Positions 16,877 to 25,637 of a stretch of DNA of 55,339 nucleotides are shown here, piece after piece (position 1 is the first letter of the stretch; every line of letters begins with the position of its first letter). The notes below the pieces were generated by a model, which ran no database searches, was not told the DNA's origin, and saw nothing but the letters and a program-made list of their open reading frames with translations. Position numbers and translations under genes: made by a program. This stretch comes from Nostoc linckia FACHB-104 (GTDB taxonomy: Bacteria; Cyanobacteriota; Cyanobacteriia; Cyanobacteriales; Nostocaceae), in the NCBI RefSeq assembly GCF_014696615.1, contig NZ_JACJQJ010000054.1, positions 1 to 55,339 on the forward strand. The letters are read 5' to 3'.

Positions 16877-17959
16877 ATGTTGTCTGAGCGCTTTCCATCT
16901 CGAATATTAAACATTTTTCTCCGTTTTTTCCAGAACTTTCAGCACAGAAGAATTCGGATTTTTTCCTTACTGTTTGCAGTTGGGCTTGGTTTAGTTTTAT
17001 TTGTGTCTGCTTGTTCTTCCAGCACAACGCAGCAAGCAACAACAACACCCACAGAACAGGCAACATCCACACCTAATCAAAGTCCAGCAGTTAGCAGTAA
17101 TACAGTTAGAATCGGATTTCAAAAAGCCGGGACTATTTTAAACGCATTGAAAACCAGAGGCGATTTAGAAAAAGCTTTAGCGGCTTCTGGTGCTTCTGTT
17201 ACCTGGAGTGAATTTCCATCAGGCCCGCCAATGTTAGAGGCTATCAACTCCGGTAGTATAGACTTCGGCTATACGGGAGAAGCACCGCCAATATTTGCCC
17301 AAGCTGCAGGTACACCCTTAGTCTATGTAGCTTACGATCCTTGGAGTACTAAGGCTGAAGCCATTCTCGTTCACAAAGATTCGCCAATTAAAACAGTGGC
17401 GGATCTCAAAGGTAAGAAAGTAGCTTTCGCCAAAGGTTCCAACACGAACTACCTAGTAGTAAAAGCCCTAGAAAAAGCTGGACTCCAATATAGCGACATC
17501 CAACCCGTTACCCTCCAACCTGCCGATGGACGTGCTGCGTTTGAAGGTAAAAACGTTGATGCTTGGGCAATTTGGGACCCTTATTTAGCTTTAGCAGAAA
17601 AAGCCACAGGCGCACGCACTTTAACCGACGCAACAGGATTAGCGCCGAATCGTGGTTATTATTTGGCTGCTAAATCTTTTGTAGATGCTCATACTGATAC
17701 TTTGAAAATAGTTTTAGATGAAGTGAAAAAGACTAGCGACTGGGCCAAGAATAATCCTAGTGAAGTGGCTAAATTTCTCTCGCCTGCATTAGGTATTGAT
17801 GCAGCTGTTTTAGAGGTAGCAGAAAAGCGTCGTGATTATGGTGTGCTGACAATTACCGATGAAGTAATTGCAAAACAGCAAGAGATTGCTGATGCATTCT
17901 ACAAAATCAAACTTATACCGAAGCAAATTAATGTTAAGGACATAGTTTGGCGTAATTAG
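16877..17959 (+). CDS. Sulfonate-type ABC substrate-binding lipoprotein, copy 2
   Basis: SsuA/TauA-family binding lipoprotein, about 360 aa. The ATG at 16877 is preferred; a GTG at 16850 gives nine more residues. A basic N-terminus, a hydrophobic stretch and lipobox VSAC precede a Thr/Gln-rich linker. Family motifs are VRIGFQKAGTI, EFPSGPPMLEAINSGSIDFGYTGE, KKVAFAKGSN and FEGKNVDAWAIWDPYLA, and it ends INVKDIVWRN. The TGEAPPIFAQA segment is typical of aliphatic sulfonate-binding proteins. It is the first gene of the plus-strand group with the AprA-like flavoprotein, 105 bases downstream, suggesting that it captures that enzyme's substrate precursor; this is inference. Confidence 0.87.
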   Translation: MLSERFPSRILNIFLRFFQNFQHRRIRIFSLLFAVGLGLVLFVSACSSSTTQQATTTPTEQATSTPNQSPAVSSNTVRIGFQKAGTILNALKTRGDLEKALAASGASVTWSEFPSGPPMLEAINSGSIDFGYTGEAPPIFAQAAGTPLVYVAYDPWSTKAEAILVHKDSPIKTVADLKGKKVAFAKGSNTNYLVVKALEKAGLQYSDIQPVTLQPADGRAAFEGKNVDAWAIWDPYLALAEKATGARTLTDATGLAPNRGYYLAAKSFVDAHTDTLKIVLDEVKKTSDWAKNNPSEVAKFLSPALGIDAAVLEVAEKRRDYGVLTITDEVIAKQQEIADAFYKIKLIPKQINVKDIVWRN

Positions 17960-18056
17960 GGAATTGGGGATGGGTAATTGGTAATGGAAATTTATCTCCT
18001 TGTTATCCCCTAATTCCCAGTCCCCAATCCCCAATCCCCAGTCCCCAATCCCCCAG
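17960..18056. repeat. heptamer repeat region (CCCCAAT/GGGTAAT)
   Basis: The gap between the binding protein and the AprA-like gene is mostly degenerate heptamers, TTGGGGA/TGGGTAA on the left and CCCCAAT/CCCCAGT on the right. The last unit runs into the AGGTGAT ribosome-binding site of the next gene. The two halves could pair as a long imperfect hairpin. Confidence 0.6.
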
Positions 18057-18064
18057 GTGATGAT

Positions 18065-19774
18065 ATGGAAATAACTACACAACTGATAAAAACCGATGTA
18101 CTAGTGATTGGCGGTGGTACGGCGGGGACGATGGCCGGAATTAAGGCGAAACAGGCTAATCCGGCGGCAGATGTCCTGATTTTGGAGAAGGCTAATATTC
18201 GGCGGAGTGGTGCGATCGCAATGGGAATGGATGGCGTAAATACAGCCGTCATTCCTGGGTACTCAACGCCAGAACAGTATGTCCGCGAAGTCACCATTGC
18301 TAATGATGGGATTCTCCATCAAAAAGCTGTCTACCAAACCGCCTTGCTAGGCTTTGAAACTATTCAAGAACTAGAAAGTTGGGGTGTGAAGTTCCAAAAA
18401 GACCCCCAAGGCAATTACGATGTTAAGCAAGTGCATCGGGTAGGCAAATATGTATTGCCAATGCCTGAAGGCAAAGATTTAAAAACCATTCTTACCCGAC
18501 AGGTGAAGCGCCATAAAGTTAATGTTACCAACCGCGTTATGGCGACTAGGGTTTTGGTAAGAGAAGGAAGGGCGATCGGTGCGGTTGGGTTTGATGTACG
18601 TGGTGGGGATTTTGTTGTCATCCAAGCTAAAGCCGTCATTCTTTGCACTGGTGCTTGCGGAAGGTTGGGATTACCTGCGTCAGGCTATCTCTACGGTACT
18701 TATGAAAACCCCACGAATGCGGGTGATGGTTACTCAATGGCTTACCATGCAGGCGCAGAATTGAGTAACATTGAATGCTTCCAAATTAATCCCTTAATTA
18801 AAGATTACAACGGCCCGGCTTGCGCTTATGTTGCCGGGCCTTTTGGTGCATATACCGCCAACGCAGAAGGACACCGCTTCATTAATTGTGATTATTGGAG
18901 TGGGCAAATGATGCTAGAAATTTGGAAAGAATTGAACTCTGGTAAAGGGCCAATTCAGTTAAAAATGACGCATTTGGATGAAGATACTATTTCTGAAATT
19001 GAGTCTATTTTATGGTCAAATGAAAGACCAAGCCGGGGAAGATTTCATGAAGGTAGAGGCGAAAACTATCGCACCCACGGTATTGAGATGAATATCTCAG
19101 AAATTGGCTTGTGTAGCGGACATAGTGCTTCTGGTGTTTGGGTAAATGAAAAAGCTGAAACCACAGTACCAGGATTGTATGCAGCTGGAGATATGGCAAG
19201 TGTTCCTCATAACTATATGATTGGGGCATTTGTATTTGGTCGTTTGGCAGGAACTCATGCAATTGATTACATCCAAGATTTGGAACATTTAGAACCTGAT
19301 GCTGAATTTTTAGATGCAGAAAAAGCGAGAATTTATGCACCATTAAATCAGCCTAATGGCATTCCCCATACTCAGGTTGAATATAAGCTACGGCGACTAG
19401 TAAATGATTATTTACAACCGCCAAAATCAAATTACAAAATGGAGATTGGGCTGAATAGTTTTGTTCGTTATCATGATGCTCTAGCTCAAATGGGAGCGCG
19501 CGATCCACATGAATTAATGCGCTGTATGGAAGTGCATTTTATTAGAGATTGTGCGGAGATGGCTGCAAGAGCATCTCTATATCGTCGAGAAAGCCGTTGG
19601 GGACTTTACCACTATCACTTAGATTTTCCTGAGAAGAATAATCAAGAGTGGTTTTGTCATGTAAATTTGAAGAAGAATGCAGCGGGGGAAATGGTGTTAT
19701 TTAAGCGTGATGTTGAACCTTATATTGTGGATGTGGATTTAGGTAGAGAGGTTTATGATGTAGCAGTTAAATAA
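18065..19774 (+). CDS. AprA-like flavoprotein (APS reductase alpha / fumarate reductase family)
   Basis: FAD-dependent oxidoreductase, 569 aa, cytoplasmic. The FAD-binding GGGTAG is at 16-21. It is followed by EKANIRRSGAIAMGMDGVNT (41-60), which resembles AprA of dissimilatory APS reductase more than succinate dehydrogenase. CTGACGRLGLP is near 194 and GLYAAGD at 370-376. A C-terminal helical part holds YRRESRWGLYHYHLD (503-520) in place of the usual RxESRGxH. An AGGTGAT ribosome-binding site precedes the ATG. A ferredoxin resembling AprB lies two genes downstream. Cyanobacteria normally reduce sulfate through the assimilatory route, so an AprA role in sulfate respiration is unlikely. Oxidation or reduction of an organosulfur compound is inferred. 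Confidence 0.75.
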   Translation: MEITTQLIKTDVLVIGGGTAGTMAGIKAKQANPAADVLILEKANIRRSGAIAMGMDGVNTAVIPGYSTPEQYVREVTIANDGILHQKAVYQTALLGFETIQELESWGVKFQKDPQGNYDVKQVHRVGKYVLPMPEGKDLKTILTRQVKRHKVNVTNRVMATRVLVREGRAIGAVGFDVRGGDFVVIQAKAVILCTGACGRLGLPASGYLYGTYENPTNAGDGYSMAYHAGAELSNIECFQINPLIKDYNGPACAYVAGPFGAYTANAEGHRFINCDYWSGQMMLEIWKELNSGKGPIQLKMTHLDEDTISEIESILWSNERPSRGRFHEGRGENYRTHGIEMNISEIGLCSGHSASGVWVNEKAETTVPGLYAAGDMASVPHNYMIGAFVFGRLAGTHAIDYIQDLEHLEPDAEFLDAEKARIYAPLNQPNGIPHTQVEYKLRRLVNDYLQPPKSNYKMEIGLNSFVRYHDALAQMGARDPHELMRCMEVHFIRDCAEMAARASLYRRESRWGLYHYHLDFPEKNNQEWFCHVNLKKNAAGEMVLFKRDVEPYIVDVDLGREVYDVAVK

Positions 19775-19834
19775 GTTAATGAATAATTAACCACAGATAA
19801 ACCTTTTCTTTAATGATTAATGAGAAATGTGCAA

Positions 19835-20617
19835 ATGCCTATTTATGATTCCATTGGTCAACAATATACAACAACTCGCATCCCTGACTATCGCATTGTG
19901 CAGAAGATAATCGACTTACTCAATTTACCACCAGGTAGTCTGATTGCTGATATTGGCGCGGGAACTGGTGGTTACTCACAGGCGCTAGCTAATCGGGGAT
20001 TTTCTGTTTATGCAGTTGAACCATCATCGGTAATGCGTCAACAAGCATTAGAACATCCACAAGTGCAATGGTTTAATGGCTATGCAGAAGCTTTACCTTT
20101 AGCCGATAAATCTGTAGATGGAGTGATTAGTATTCTGACAATTCATCATTTTTCTAATTTAGATAAAGCATTTCAAGAAATGCATCGGATTATTCGGGAT
20201 GGGCCAATTATATTGCTAAGTTTTGATATTAGATTTGCTCAAAGAATATGGTTGTATGATTATTTCCCTTGGATGTGGGAAGATGCATTAAAATTTCTCC
20301 CGCTGCATGAAATTATCAGTTTAATTGAGCAGAATACTCAAAGGAGAATTGAAGTCATACCTTTGATGTTACCCTACGATTTATCTGATTTATTTGCTGC
20401 AGCTGCTTGGAGACGACCTGAGTTATATCTTCAAGCAGAAGTACGCGCTGGAATATCTTCTTTTGCTTTAGGTAATGCTGATTTAATTGCATCTGGTGTT
20501 AAATCTCTTGCAGCAGATTTAAGTAGTGGGGAATGGGATGCAAAGTATGGAGATATTCGTCAGGTTACAGAAATTGATGCAGGTTATCGTTTTTTTAAAG
20601 CAAAGATTGTTAACTAA
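19835..20617 (+). CDS. Class I SAM-dependent methyltransferase in the AprAB-like group
   Basis: About 260 aa from the ATG at 19835 (an upstream ATG at 19820 adds five residues; neither has a strong ribosome-binding site). Motif I is IADIGAGTGGYSQAL, motif II YAVEPSSVM, and GVISILTIHHF is the expected post-I segment of UbiE/ArsM-like enzymes. It lies between the AprA-like flavoprotein (60 bases upstream) and the AprB-like ferredoxin (95 bases downstream) on the same strand, so it is likely part of the same transcript. The substrate is unknown; S-methylation of a thiol is a possibility without direct evidence. Confidence 0.8.
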   Translation: MPIYDSIGQQYTTTRIPDYRIVQKIIDLLNLPPGSLIADIGAGTGGYSQALANRGFSVYAVEPSSVMRQQALEHPQVQWFNGYAEALPLADKSVDGVISILTIHHFSNLDKAFQEMHRIIRDGPIILLSFDIRFAQRIWLYDYFPWMWEDALKFLPLHEIISLIEQNTQRRIEVIPLMLPYDLSDLFAAAAWRRPELYLQAEVRAGISSFALGNADLIASGVKSLAADLSSGEWDAKYGDIRQVTEIDAGYRFFKAKIVN

Positions 20618-20712
20618 AAATATCATACATAAATTCTTTGTGAAATATTAGTCTTGCTGTAGGGTGGGCATTGCTGAGAAGAAAAATCTACTAACAATTA
20701 CAGAGGTATCAC

Positions 20713-20940
20713 ATGGCTTTAATTAATCAAAGAGTAGATGTTCCCGTGATTGTGGACGAGTCTAAATGTTTAGAAAAATGTAGAGTTTGTATTGAAGTTT
20801 GTCCACTGGATGTACTAGCCAAAAATCCGGAAACTGGCAAAGCATATATGAAATATGACGAATGCTGGTTTTGTCTTCCTTGCGAAAGGGAATGTCCAAC
20901 AAATGCCATTAAGGTGCAAATTCCTTTCTTATTAAGGTAA
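20713..20940 (+). CDS. AprB-like 2x[4Fe-4S] ferredoxin
   Basis: Small electron-transfer protein, 75 aa, with eight cysteines for two [4Fe-4S] clusters: C19, C23, C26, C30 and C51, C54, C57, C61. The segment DECWFCLPCERECPTNAI resembles the second-cluster motif of AprB (CWECYSCVKMCP as I recall it), while the C-terminal tail of true AprB is missing. An AGAGGT ribosome-binding site precedes the ATG. With the AprA-like flavoprotein upstream it would form an electron-transfer pair. The partner assignment is inferred from linkage and motif likeness. Confidence 0.8.
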   Translation: MALINQRVDVPVIVDESKCLEKCRVCIEVCPLDVLAKNPETGKAYMKYDECWFCLPCERECPTNAIKVQIPFLLR

Positions 20941-20954
20941 AGATATAGTTCCAA

Positions 20955-20982
20955 AACAATTGGGACACAATGCCCAATTGTT
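20955..20982. terminator. hairpin after the ferredoxin gene
   Basis: AACAATTGGG (20955-20964) pairs perfectly with CCCAATTGTT (20973-20982) around an 8-base loop, 15 bases after the ferredoxin stop. No long T tract follows, so termination would be weak or processing-related. Confidence 0.45.
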
Positions 20983-21104
20983 AATAGTAATGCCTACCCT
21001 ACAGTATGATTAGTGGTTCACTCACTTAAAAGGCGATCGCTCGACTTTAACTATCATTAAATCAGGTCAGTATAGGAATTTTATCTCAAAAATGTAACAA
21101 GGTT

Positions 21105-21224
21105 ATGTCCCAATATCAGGTGAATCTTCATGTGAGGTTGAATATTGGCGAGGCTATTGCAACTGTCTGGGGTTGCGATTTGTCAGAAGGTTACGTAGAA
21201 ATTAATGGTAAATACTCAACTTAA
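21105..21224 (+). pseudogene. argJ 3'-end remnant (39 codons)
   Basis: An ATG-initiated frame of 39 codons whose last 25 residues (from GEAIATVWGCDL to the final YST) resemble the extreme C-terminus of ArgJ, glutamate N-acetyltransferase, which ends with a (A/V)WGCDLS-x-x-YV-IN--Y(T/S)T signature. The rest of ArgJ, including its autocleavage site, is absent. The frame is open only back to 21051. It is best read as a remnant of a duplicated argJ, though a small expressed protein cannot be excluded. It lies just before the HEAT-repeat gene. Confidence 0.55.
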
Positions 21225-21238
21225 TTATTAATTTTGCA

Positions 21239-22204
21239 ATGTCAATAAATATAGATTCGGAATTAAATGAATGGTTGGAAATGTTGCGATCGCCTGATGT
21301 CAGCGATCGCTTAGTTGCGGTAAAAACCCTGCAACACTTGGGGGATGAGGCGGCGATTGATGCGCTAATTGTCGCCTTACAAGACGAAAGCACCGCCGTG
21401 CAGAAAATCGCTATTACGGCTTTATGGGAAATTGCCAATCCTGTCGCTGTTCCCGCCTTATTACCTTGTCTAGCTTCAGCAGATGCAGAAGTTCGCAGTG
21501 AGGCGCTGTCAGCTTTGGGGGAGTTGACATCTTCAGAAGATTTGCTGTTGTTGCTAGATGCTTTACAGCAACCGGATATTAACCTGCAACTGAACGTGTT
21601 AATTTTGTTGCGAAAGATACATGATGCTCAGTCTCTCCCGGCGGTGCTATCCTTCTTTGAATCAGAACATCCCCAACTGCGAGAAGCGGCTGTTACTACT
21701 CTTAGCTATCTCAATCAAGTGCAGATATGCCCGCCAGCTTTATCTTTAATACGCGATCGCCATGACAATGTACGCCGTGCAGCGGCACTTACCTTAGGGC
21801 ATTTGGCAGATGCAGAGATAGTAGATTTACTTGGTAATGCATTAAATAATGATACCGATTGGCAAGTAAGGCGCAATGCTGCTAAATCTCTCGCGCTTCA
21901 TGCTGATGCCAAAATTATTCCGACTGTACTAATTTCATTGAAAGATGAACATTGGCAGGTGAGAAAATTTGCGATTCAAGTATTGCAGAAAATACCCGAT
22001 ATTCAGTCTTTACCTGCACTAATTGCCGCGCTAACAGATGAATATTCAGATGTGAGGAAAGAAGCTGCGATCGCACTTGGCAATTTGGGTAAAACTGAAG
22101 CTTTAAATGCCCTCAAACAAGCGCTAGATGATCCTGATCGGGAAGTTAGTATTTACGCACAAAAGGCAATTCAGAAAATTGCAGAACTAACGAAAACATC
22201 ATGA
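21239..22204 (+). CDS. HEAT-repeat protein
   Basis: 321 aa made almost wholly of about nine HEAT/PBS-lyase-like helical repeats of roughly 31 residues, with the recurring pattern D-x-x-VR--A---L--L (for example VRRAAALTLGHLADAE, VRKEAAIALGNLGKTE). Such proteins serve as scaffolds, chaperones for cofactor attachment, or phycobilin lyases. The closeness to the ferredoxin (about 300 bases) and same strand suggest that it could be an assembly or docking factor for the AprAB-like pair, which is inference. Two HIP1 sites lie within its first 80 bases. Confidence 0.85.
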   Translation: MSINIDSELNEWLEMLRSPDVSDRLVAVKTLQHLGDEAAIDALIVALQDESTAVQKIAITALWEIANPVAVPALLPCLASADAEVRSEALSALGELTSSEDLLLLLDALQQPDINLQLNVLILLRKIHDAQSLPAVLSFFESEHPQLREAAVTTLSYLNQVQICPPALSLIRDRHDNVRRAAALTLGHLADAEIVDLLGNALNNDTDWQVRRNAAKSLALHADAKIIPTVLISLKDEHWQVRKFAIQVLQKIPDIQSLPALIAALTDEYSDVRKEAAIALGNLGKTEALNALKQALDDPDREVSIYAQKAIQKIAELTKTS

Positions 22205-22215
22205 ATAAAAAAGTT

Positions 22216-22722
22216 TTATAATTCTGCTAATGGGAAGGCAATAAATCCAGTTTTTAGGCCGCGTTTGAATCCTACTTGTTCATAAAAGCGTAAAGTTTCT
22301 TCGCGTTTTGAACTAGTTAAAAGCATAACTTTATAACAGTTATGCTGCCATGCAATATTTAAAGCATAACGTATCACTTGTGTACCCAATCCCTGTTTTC
22401 GATAATCGGTATGAGTCACAACATTTTCAATAATTCCGTATGGACTTGCGCCGCGTGTTAGGTTGGGAATAATCGTCAAATTACATGTTGATACTAACTT
22501 ACCAGAAATGTCAGCTACAATATAAAAAAGACGTGGATTGTTTAGAATTTCATCCCACAGAGATTGCAAAATGTTATCAGCAGGTAAAGGCGCATCAACT
22601 GGATTCAAATGTTGATATAAACTCAGAAGTTGTGGAAGTTCATCGCGTATAATTAAACGAATTGTGATGATTGTATCTGGTAAATTAGCAATGTTAATTA
22701 TCTGCGGTTTAGCTATAGGCAT
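22216..22722 (-). CDS. GNAT-family N-acetyltransferase
   Basis: 168 aa with the acetyl-CoA-binding signature HTDYRKQGLGTQVIRYAL around residues 104-120 and a late FYEQVGFKRG typical of the fold. Its target is unknown; KVMLLTSSKREETL resembles GNATs acting on small molecules. It is convergent with the HEAT-repeat gene, with 11 bases between the two stop codons. Confidence 0.82.
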   Translation of the reverse strand: MPIAKPQIINIANLPDTIITIRLIIRDELPQLLSLYQHLNPVDAPLPADNILQSLWDEILNNPRLFYIVADISGKLVSTCNLTIIPNLTRGASPYGIIENVVTHTDYRKQGLGTQVIRYALNIAWQHNCYKVMLLTSSKREETLRFYEQVGFKRGLKTGFIAFPLAEL

Positions 22723-22749
22723 AAATTGAGAATTCGTAATTAAATCGAG

Positions 22750-22912
22750 ATAGGGTGTGTTATGCCGTAACGCACCTTGAATTGTTGGTGGTGCGTTGCG
22801 CTGCGCGACAACACAACGCCAGTTTGCTCAAGTCGAGCCAGCCGCTTGCGGGGGTTCTCCCCGTTGTGCGGACTGGCGTGGGAAACCCGCCCACGCAACT
22901 GGCTCCCTACAT
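22750..22912. repeat. composite dispersed repeat region
   Basis: Two known-looking elements in tandem: a GTGTGTTATGCCGTAACGCACC-type palindrome with GGTGCGTTGCGCTGCGC (22753-22805), then a longer element beginning GCCAGTTTGCTCAAG and ending CGCAACTGGCTCCCTAC (22811-22912). The second has its outer arms complementary (GCCAGTT with AACTGGC). These are intergenic cyanobacterial repeats with no coding role seen. Confidence 0.65.
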
Positions 22913-22914
22913 TT

Positions 22915-23718
22915 TTAAGCAGAAGGTGTTAATAAATCAATTGTACTAGCTGGCTGATTTGGTGTTTGTGATTTCCGCAATGTGACAAATGCAAGGATAG
23001 CAACTACTGTTAAATAAATACGTTGTAACCAAACATTGCTCAATTTAAGAGTTAAACGTCCGCCAATTATGCCACCTATAAACATTGTAGTGCCAAGAAT
23101 TATTCCTAAATCGTAATTTACTATCCCTTGTTGTAAAAAAATGATGGTGGCGATTAAGGAAGAAAATATATTGATAAATTTAGTAGTTGCGATCGCTTCT
23201 ACAAATGTCATCCGAAATAGCATTATATAAGCTGCGGTGAGGAGAGTGACATAACCACCACTGAAAAAACCTCCATAAATACCAAGAATAAACGTGACTA
23301 CATAGCCAGCAATTTCTGCAATGCGTGGGGGTATAAGTTGAGATGGGCTTATTCCAGCATGACGATTAATGACTGATAAGATAGCTACTATTATCATTGA
23401 AATAGAAATTATTAATGGCATTGATTTAGAGGGTAAAATCAGTACCAATAATGCGCCTAAAAATGAACCGACTATAGTTAATACAGTTAGTAATGGTAAG
23501 CGTTTAGGATTAATAACTTTCTTCCCAATAAAGGGCAATGTCCCGCCTATACTCATTAAAGTTAATGCAAACATATTGGTAGCGATCGCAGTTCGGGGTT
23601 CTATGCCAAATTCCAACATGACAGGCACAGTAATTAAAGATGTACTACCAGCAATCACACTAACAATGCTGGCTGAAAAAAATATTCCAGCCAGCAGAAT
23701 TATCTGCAAAATATCCAC
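22915..23718 (-). CDS. TauE/SafE (TSUP)-family permease, copy 1
   Basis: Integral membrane protein, 267 aa, with seven or eight hydrophobic helices. The TSUP signatures are in both halves: GSTSLITVPVMLEFGIEPRTAIATN near the N-terminus and GGFFSGGYVTLLTAA in the middle. TSUP members export sulfite, sulfoacetate or related anions made when sulfonates are degraded. A second TSUP gene is at 26575-27351. In this cluster export of sulfite is a reasonable inference. Confidence 0.85.
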   Translation of the reverse strand: MDILQIILLAGIFFSASIVSVIAGSTSLITVPVMLEFGIEPRTAIATNMFALTLMSIGGTLPFIGKKVINPKRLPLLTVLTIVGSFLGALLVLILPSKSMPLIISISMIIVAILSVINRHAGISPSQLIPPRIAEIAGYVVTFILGIYGGFFSGGYVTLLTAAYIMLFRMTFVEAIATTKFINIFSSLIATIIFLQQGIVNYDLGIILGTTMFIGGIIGGRLTLKLSNVWLQRIYLTVVAILAFVTLRKSQTPNQPASTIDLLTPSA

Positions 23719-23900
23719 GGTTTAATTTTATAAATACTGATATTTAGTATTTTATAATTTGATTTAGTAATTATTTGCTAAGTTATTAATTCTTAAAAAT
23801 AGCAAAATTTTATACCAATTTTATTAGTAAAAATTCGATGGAGTTGGTAACAAATAAGTTGCTAATAAAATGTTTTTAATATTAATTTTTTATCATCAGA

Positions 23901-23917
23901 GGTGGGCAATGCCCACC
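23901..23917. repeat. GGTGGGCA palindrome
   Basis: GGTGGGCA (23901-23908) pairs with TGCCCACC (23910-23917). It is a dispersed intergenic element; a partial copy (GGGTGGGCATTGC) is near 20661. It follows the minus-strand methyltransferase gene and may aid termination. Confidence 0.5.
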
Positions 23918-23938
23918 AAAAAAAATTATTGATTTAAT

Positions 23939-24754
23939 TTAAGCCCAATTGCGTACCACAACAATTTTGAATTGACGTTCTTGGGGCAAAATGTAATCCA
24001 GCGAAACGTAGCGTTCTAAAGCCCAGGTTCGCAAATCTTGGATAGCACTAGGAAAGATATCATCAGGGATACTCCAAGCTGCACTTTGGATTTTATTTTC
24101 TTGGTCTTCTATTAATTTACCTACAGTTTCTTCAACTCGCCATTGAGCTGCAATTTCGGTTTCTAGAGTTGCACCTTGTGCTTCTAATTCTGCTAAAACC
24201 TCTTCTTCAGTCGCACCATAACGCGGTAAAGGATGACCATATCTTTCTAAAATAGCTCTCCAATGCTCAGTAAATTCCCATCTCTGTGCATTTACTTCTG
24301 AACTAGCATGAATAGAATTAGCATATCCGTGAGTGTAAAGCAAAATACCACCAGGTTTCAATACACGACGGATTTCTGCTAACGCCTGTTTCCAAGCAGA
24401 AATTAGATGAAAGACATGAACAACCAACGCCACATCAAAAGAGTCGCTAACAAAAGGTAAAGCTGTAGCATCTCCTTTAATTGCTGTGAGTTTATGAGAC
24501 ACACCTTCTAGTTTTCGGTGCAGTTCAGCTAACATCTTTTCTGAGACATCTATACCAGTGTAAGAATAGCCTCTTTTCGCAATTGGTACAGCAATTCTGC
24601 CAGTACCAATTCCTGTTTCATAAAACTTAGTATCTGCGGTTGGGGAAACTAAATTGAGAATAAAGTCTGTGACTTGTTCAGAGATTCCTGGGGGAAGTCC
24701 TCTGGTAGCATCGTAAATATTAGAAACTCGATCAAATGAAACAGTTGTAGTCAT
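23939..24754 (-). CDS. Class I SAM-dependent methyltransferase
   Basis: 271 aa. N-terminal YDATRGLPPGISEQV, then motif I FYETGIGTGRIAVPIA, motif II YTGIDVSEKML and post-I DVALVVHVFHLI, with LKPGGILLYTHGY. It resembles UbiE/MenG-like and phosphatidylethanolamine-type methyltransferases with an extended helical C-terminal half. The substrate is unknown. It is followed on the same strand by no close gene; the next minus-strand gene upstream is another methyltransferase 100 bases away. Confidence 0.8.
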   Translation of the reverse strand: MTTTVSFDRVSNIYDATRGLPPGISEQVTDFILNLVSPTADTKFYETGIGTGRIAVPIAKRGYSYTGIDVSEKMLAELHRKLEGVSHKLTAIKGDATALPFVSDSFDVALVVHVFHLISAWKQALAEIRRVLKPGGILLYTHGYANSIHASSEVNAQRWEFTEHWRAILERYGHPLPRYGATEEEVLAELEAQGATLETEIAAQWRVEETVGKLIEDQENKIQSAAWSIPDDIFPSAIQDLRTWALERYVSLDYILPQERQFKIVVVRNWA

Positions 24755-24854
24755 ATATTTGTCCTTTGTGATTTGTCATTTGTCCTTGTTTAATACAAAT
24801 GACTGATAAGTGCTATGTCAAATAGAGTATTAAGCGCAATTGAGGTGTATAAAC

Positions 24855-25622
24855 TCACGGATTAAGCCCCCAAATTAAAATTCGCTTATAGGGGAAAAAT
24901 AATGGACAATCATCGGGTAAAATGTTGAATAATTTTTGTTGATATCTGGCTACAAATCGCTCATAAGTTTGGGTGTCTAGCTGTGTTTCATAGGCGGTAA
25001 GTAACGTTCCCCGATACCATTCCACTACAGCTTCTCGCGATGGTAACAAATGACCGTATATTTGCAACTTTACTTGTTGCTGAACAAAGCCTAACTTATA
25101 AAGTAGTTTAGCATAAGCTACTGGAGAAAGTACTTCTAAGCGTCGCACATATCCCTTTAATTCTTGACTAAATTCTTGTGCTGTCTCTACAGCTAATTGA
25201 TGCACTGGCTCATCATCCATTGCCGGAATTTGTATTGCTAATTGTCCGCCTGGTTGCAATTTATCTCGTAATTTAGCAAATAATGTTTCGTGTTCTGTTA
25301 ACCACTGTAAAGCAGCGTTAGAAAACACTACATCAAATTTACCTGCTCCTGGGTTATCCTCAATTTTTCCTTGCTCAAATCGCAAACCATTACCTGCAAA
25401 CTGACTTGCTACCGATAGCATTTTTTCAGATGCATCGATTCCCAGGGTTTCTTTAGCAGCTAATGTTTCATGGAGATATTTGGTTAACTTTCCGGTTCCA
25501 CATCCTAAATCTAAAACTTGTAGATTATCTCTAGGATTTACCAAATCTACTAAATCGTAAAAAGGGCGACTTCTTTCTGCTTGAAATCGTTCATATTGTT
25601 CTGGGTTCCATTTATCTGGCAT
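24855..25622 (-). CDS. Trans-aconitate-methyltransferase-like SAM enzyme
   Basis: 255 aa. It begins WNPEQYERFQAERSRPFYDL, continues with motif I VLDLGCGTGKLTKYL, IDASEKML, and FSNAALQWL, the pattern of trans-aconitate 2-methyltransferase (Tam). Late helices carry VEWYRGTLLTAYE, also Tam-like. It begins 15 bases after a truncated MBL-fold frame on the same strand. Whether the substrate is trans-aconitate or another carboxylate cannot be read. Confidence 0.78.
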   Translation of the reverse strand: MPDKWNPEQYERFQAERSRPFYDLVDLVNPRDNLQVLDLGCGTGKLTKYLHETLAAKETLGIDASEKMLSVASQFAGNGLRFEQGKIEDNPGAGKFDVVFSNAALQWLTEHETLFAKLRDKLQPGGQLAIQIPAMDDEPVHQLAVETAQEFSQELKGYVRRLEVLSPVAYAKLLYKLGFVQQQVKLQIYGHLLPSREAVVEWYRGTLLTAYETQLDTQTYERFVARYQQKLFNILPDDCPLFFPYKRILIWGLNP

Positions 25623-25637
25623 TTTAATACCCTATTT

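Noticed and set aside
18065-20940. True dissimilatory APS reductase
   Set aside because: The ferredoxin lacks the AprB tail and no sat, qmo or dsr genes are seen, so only likeness to AprAB is claimed.
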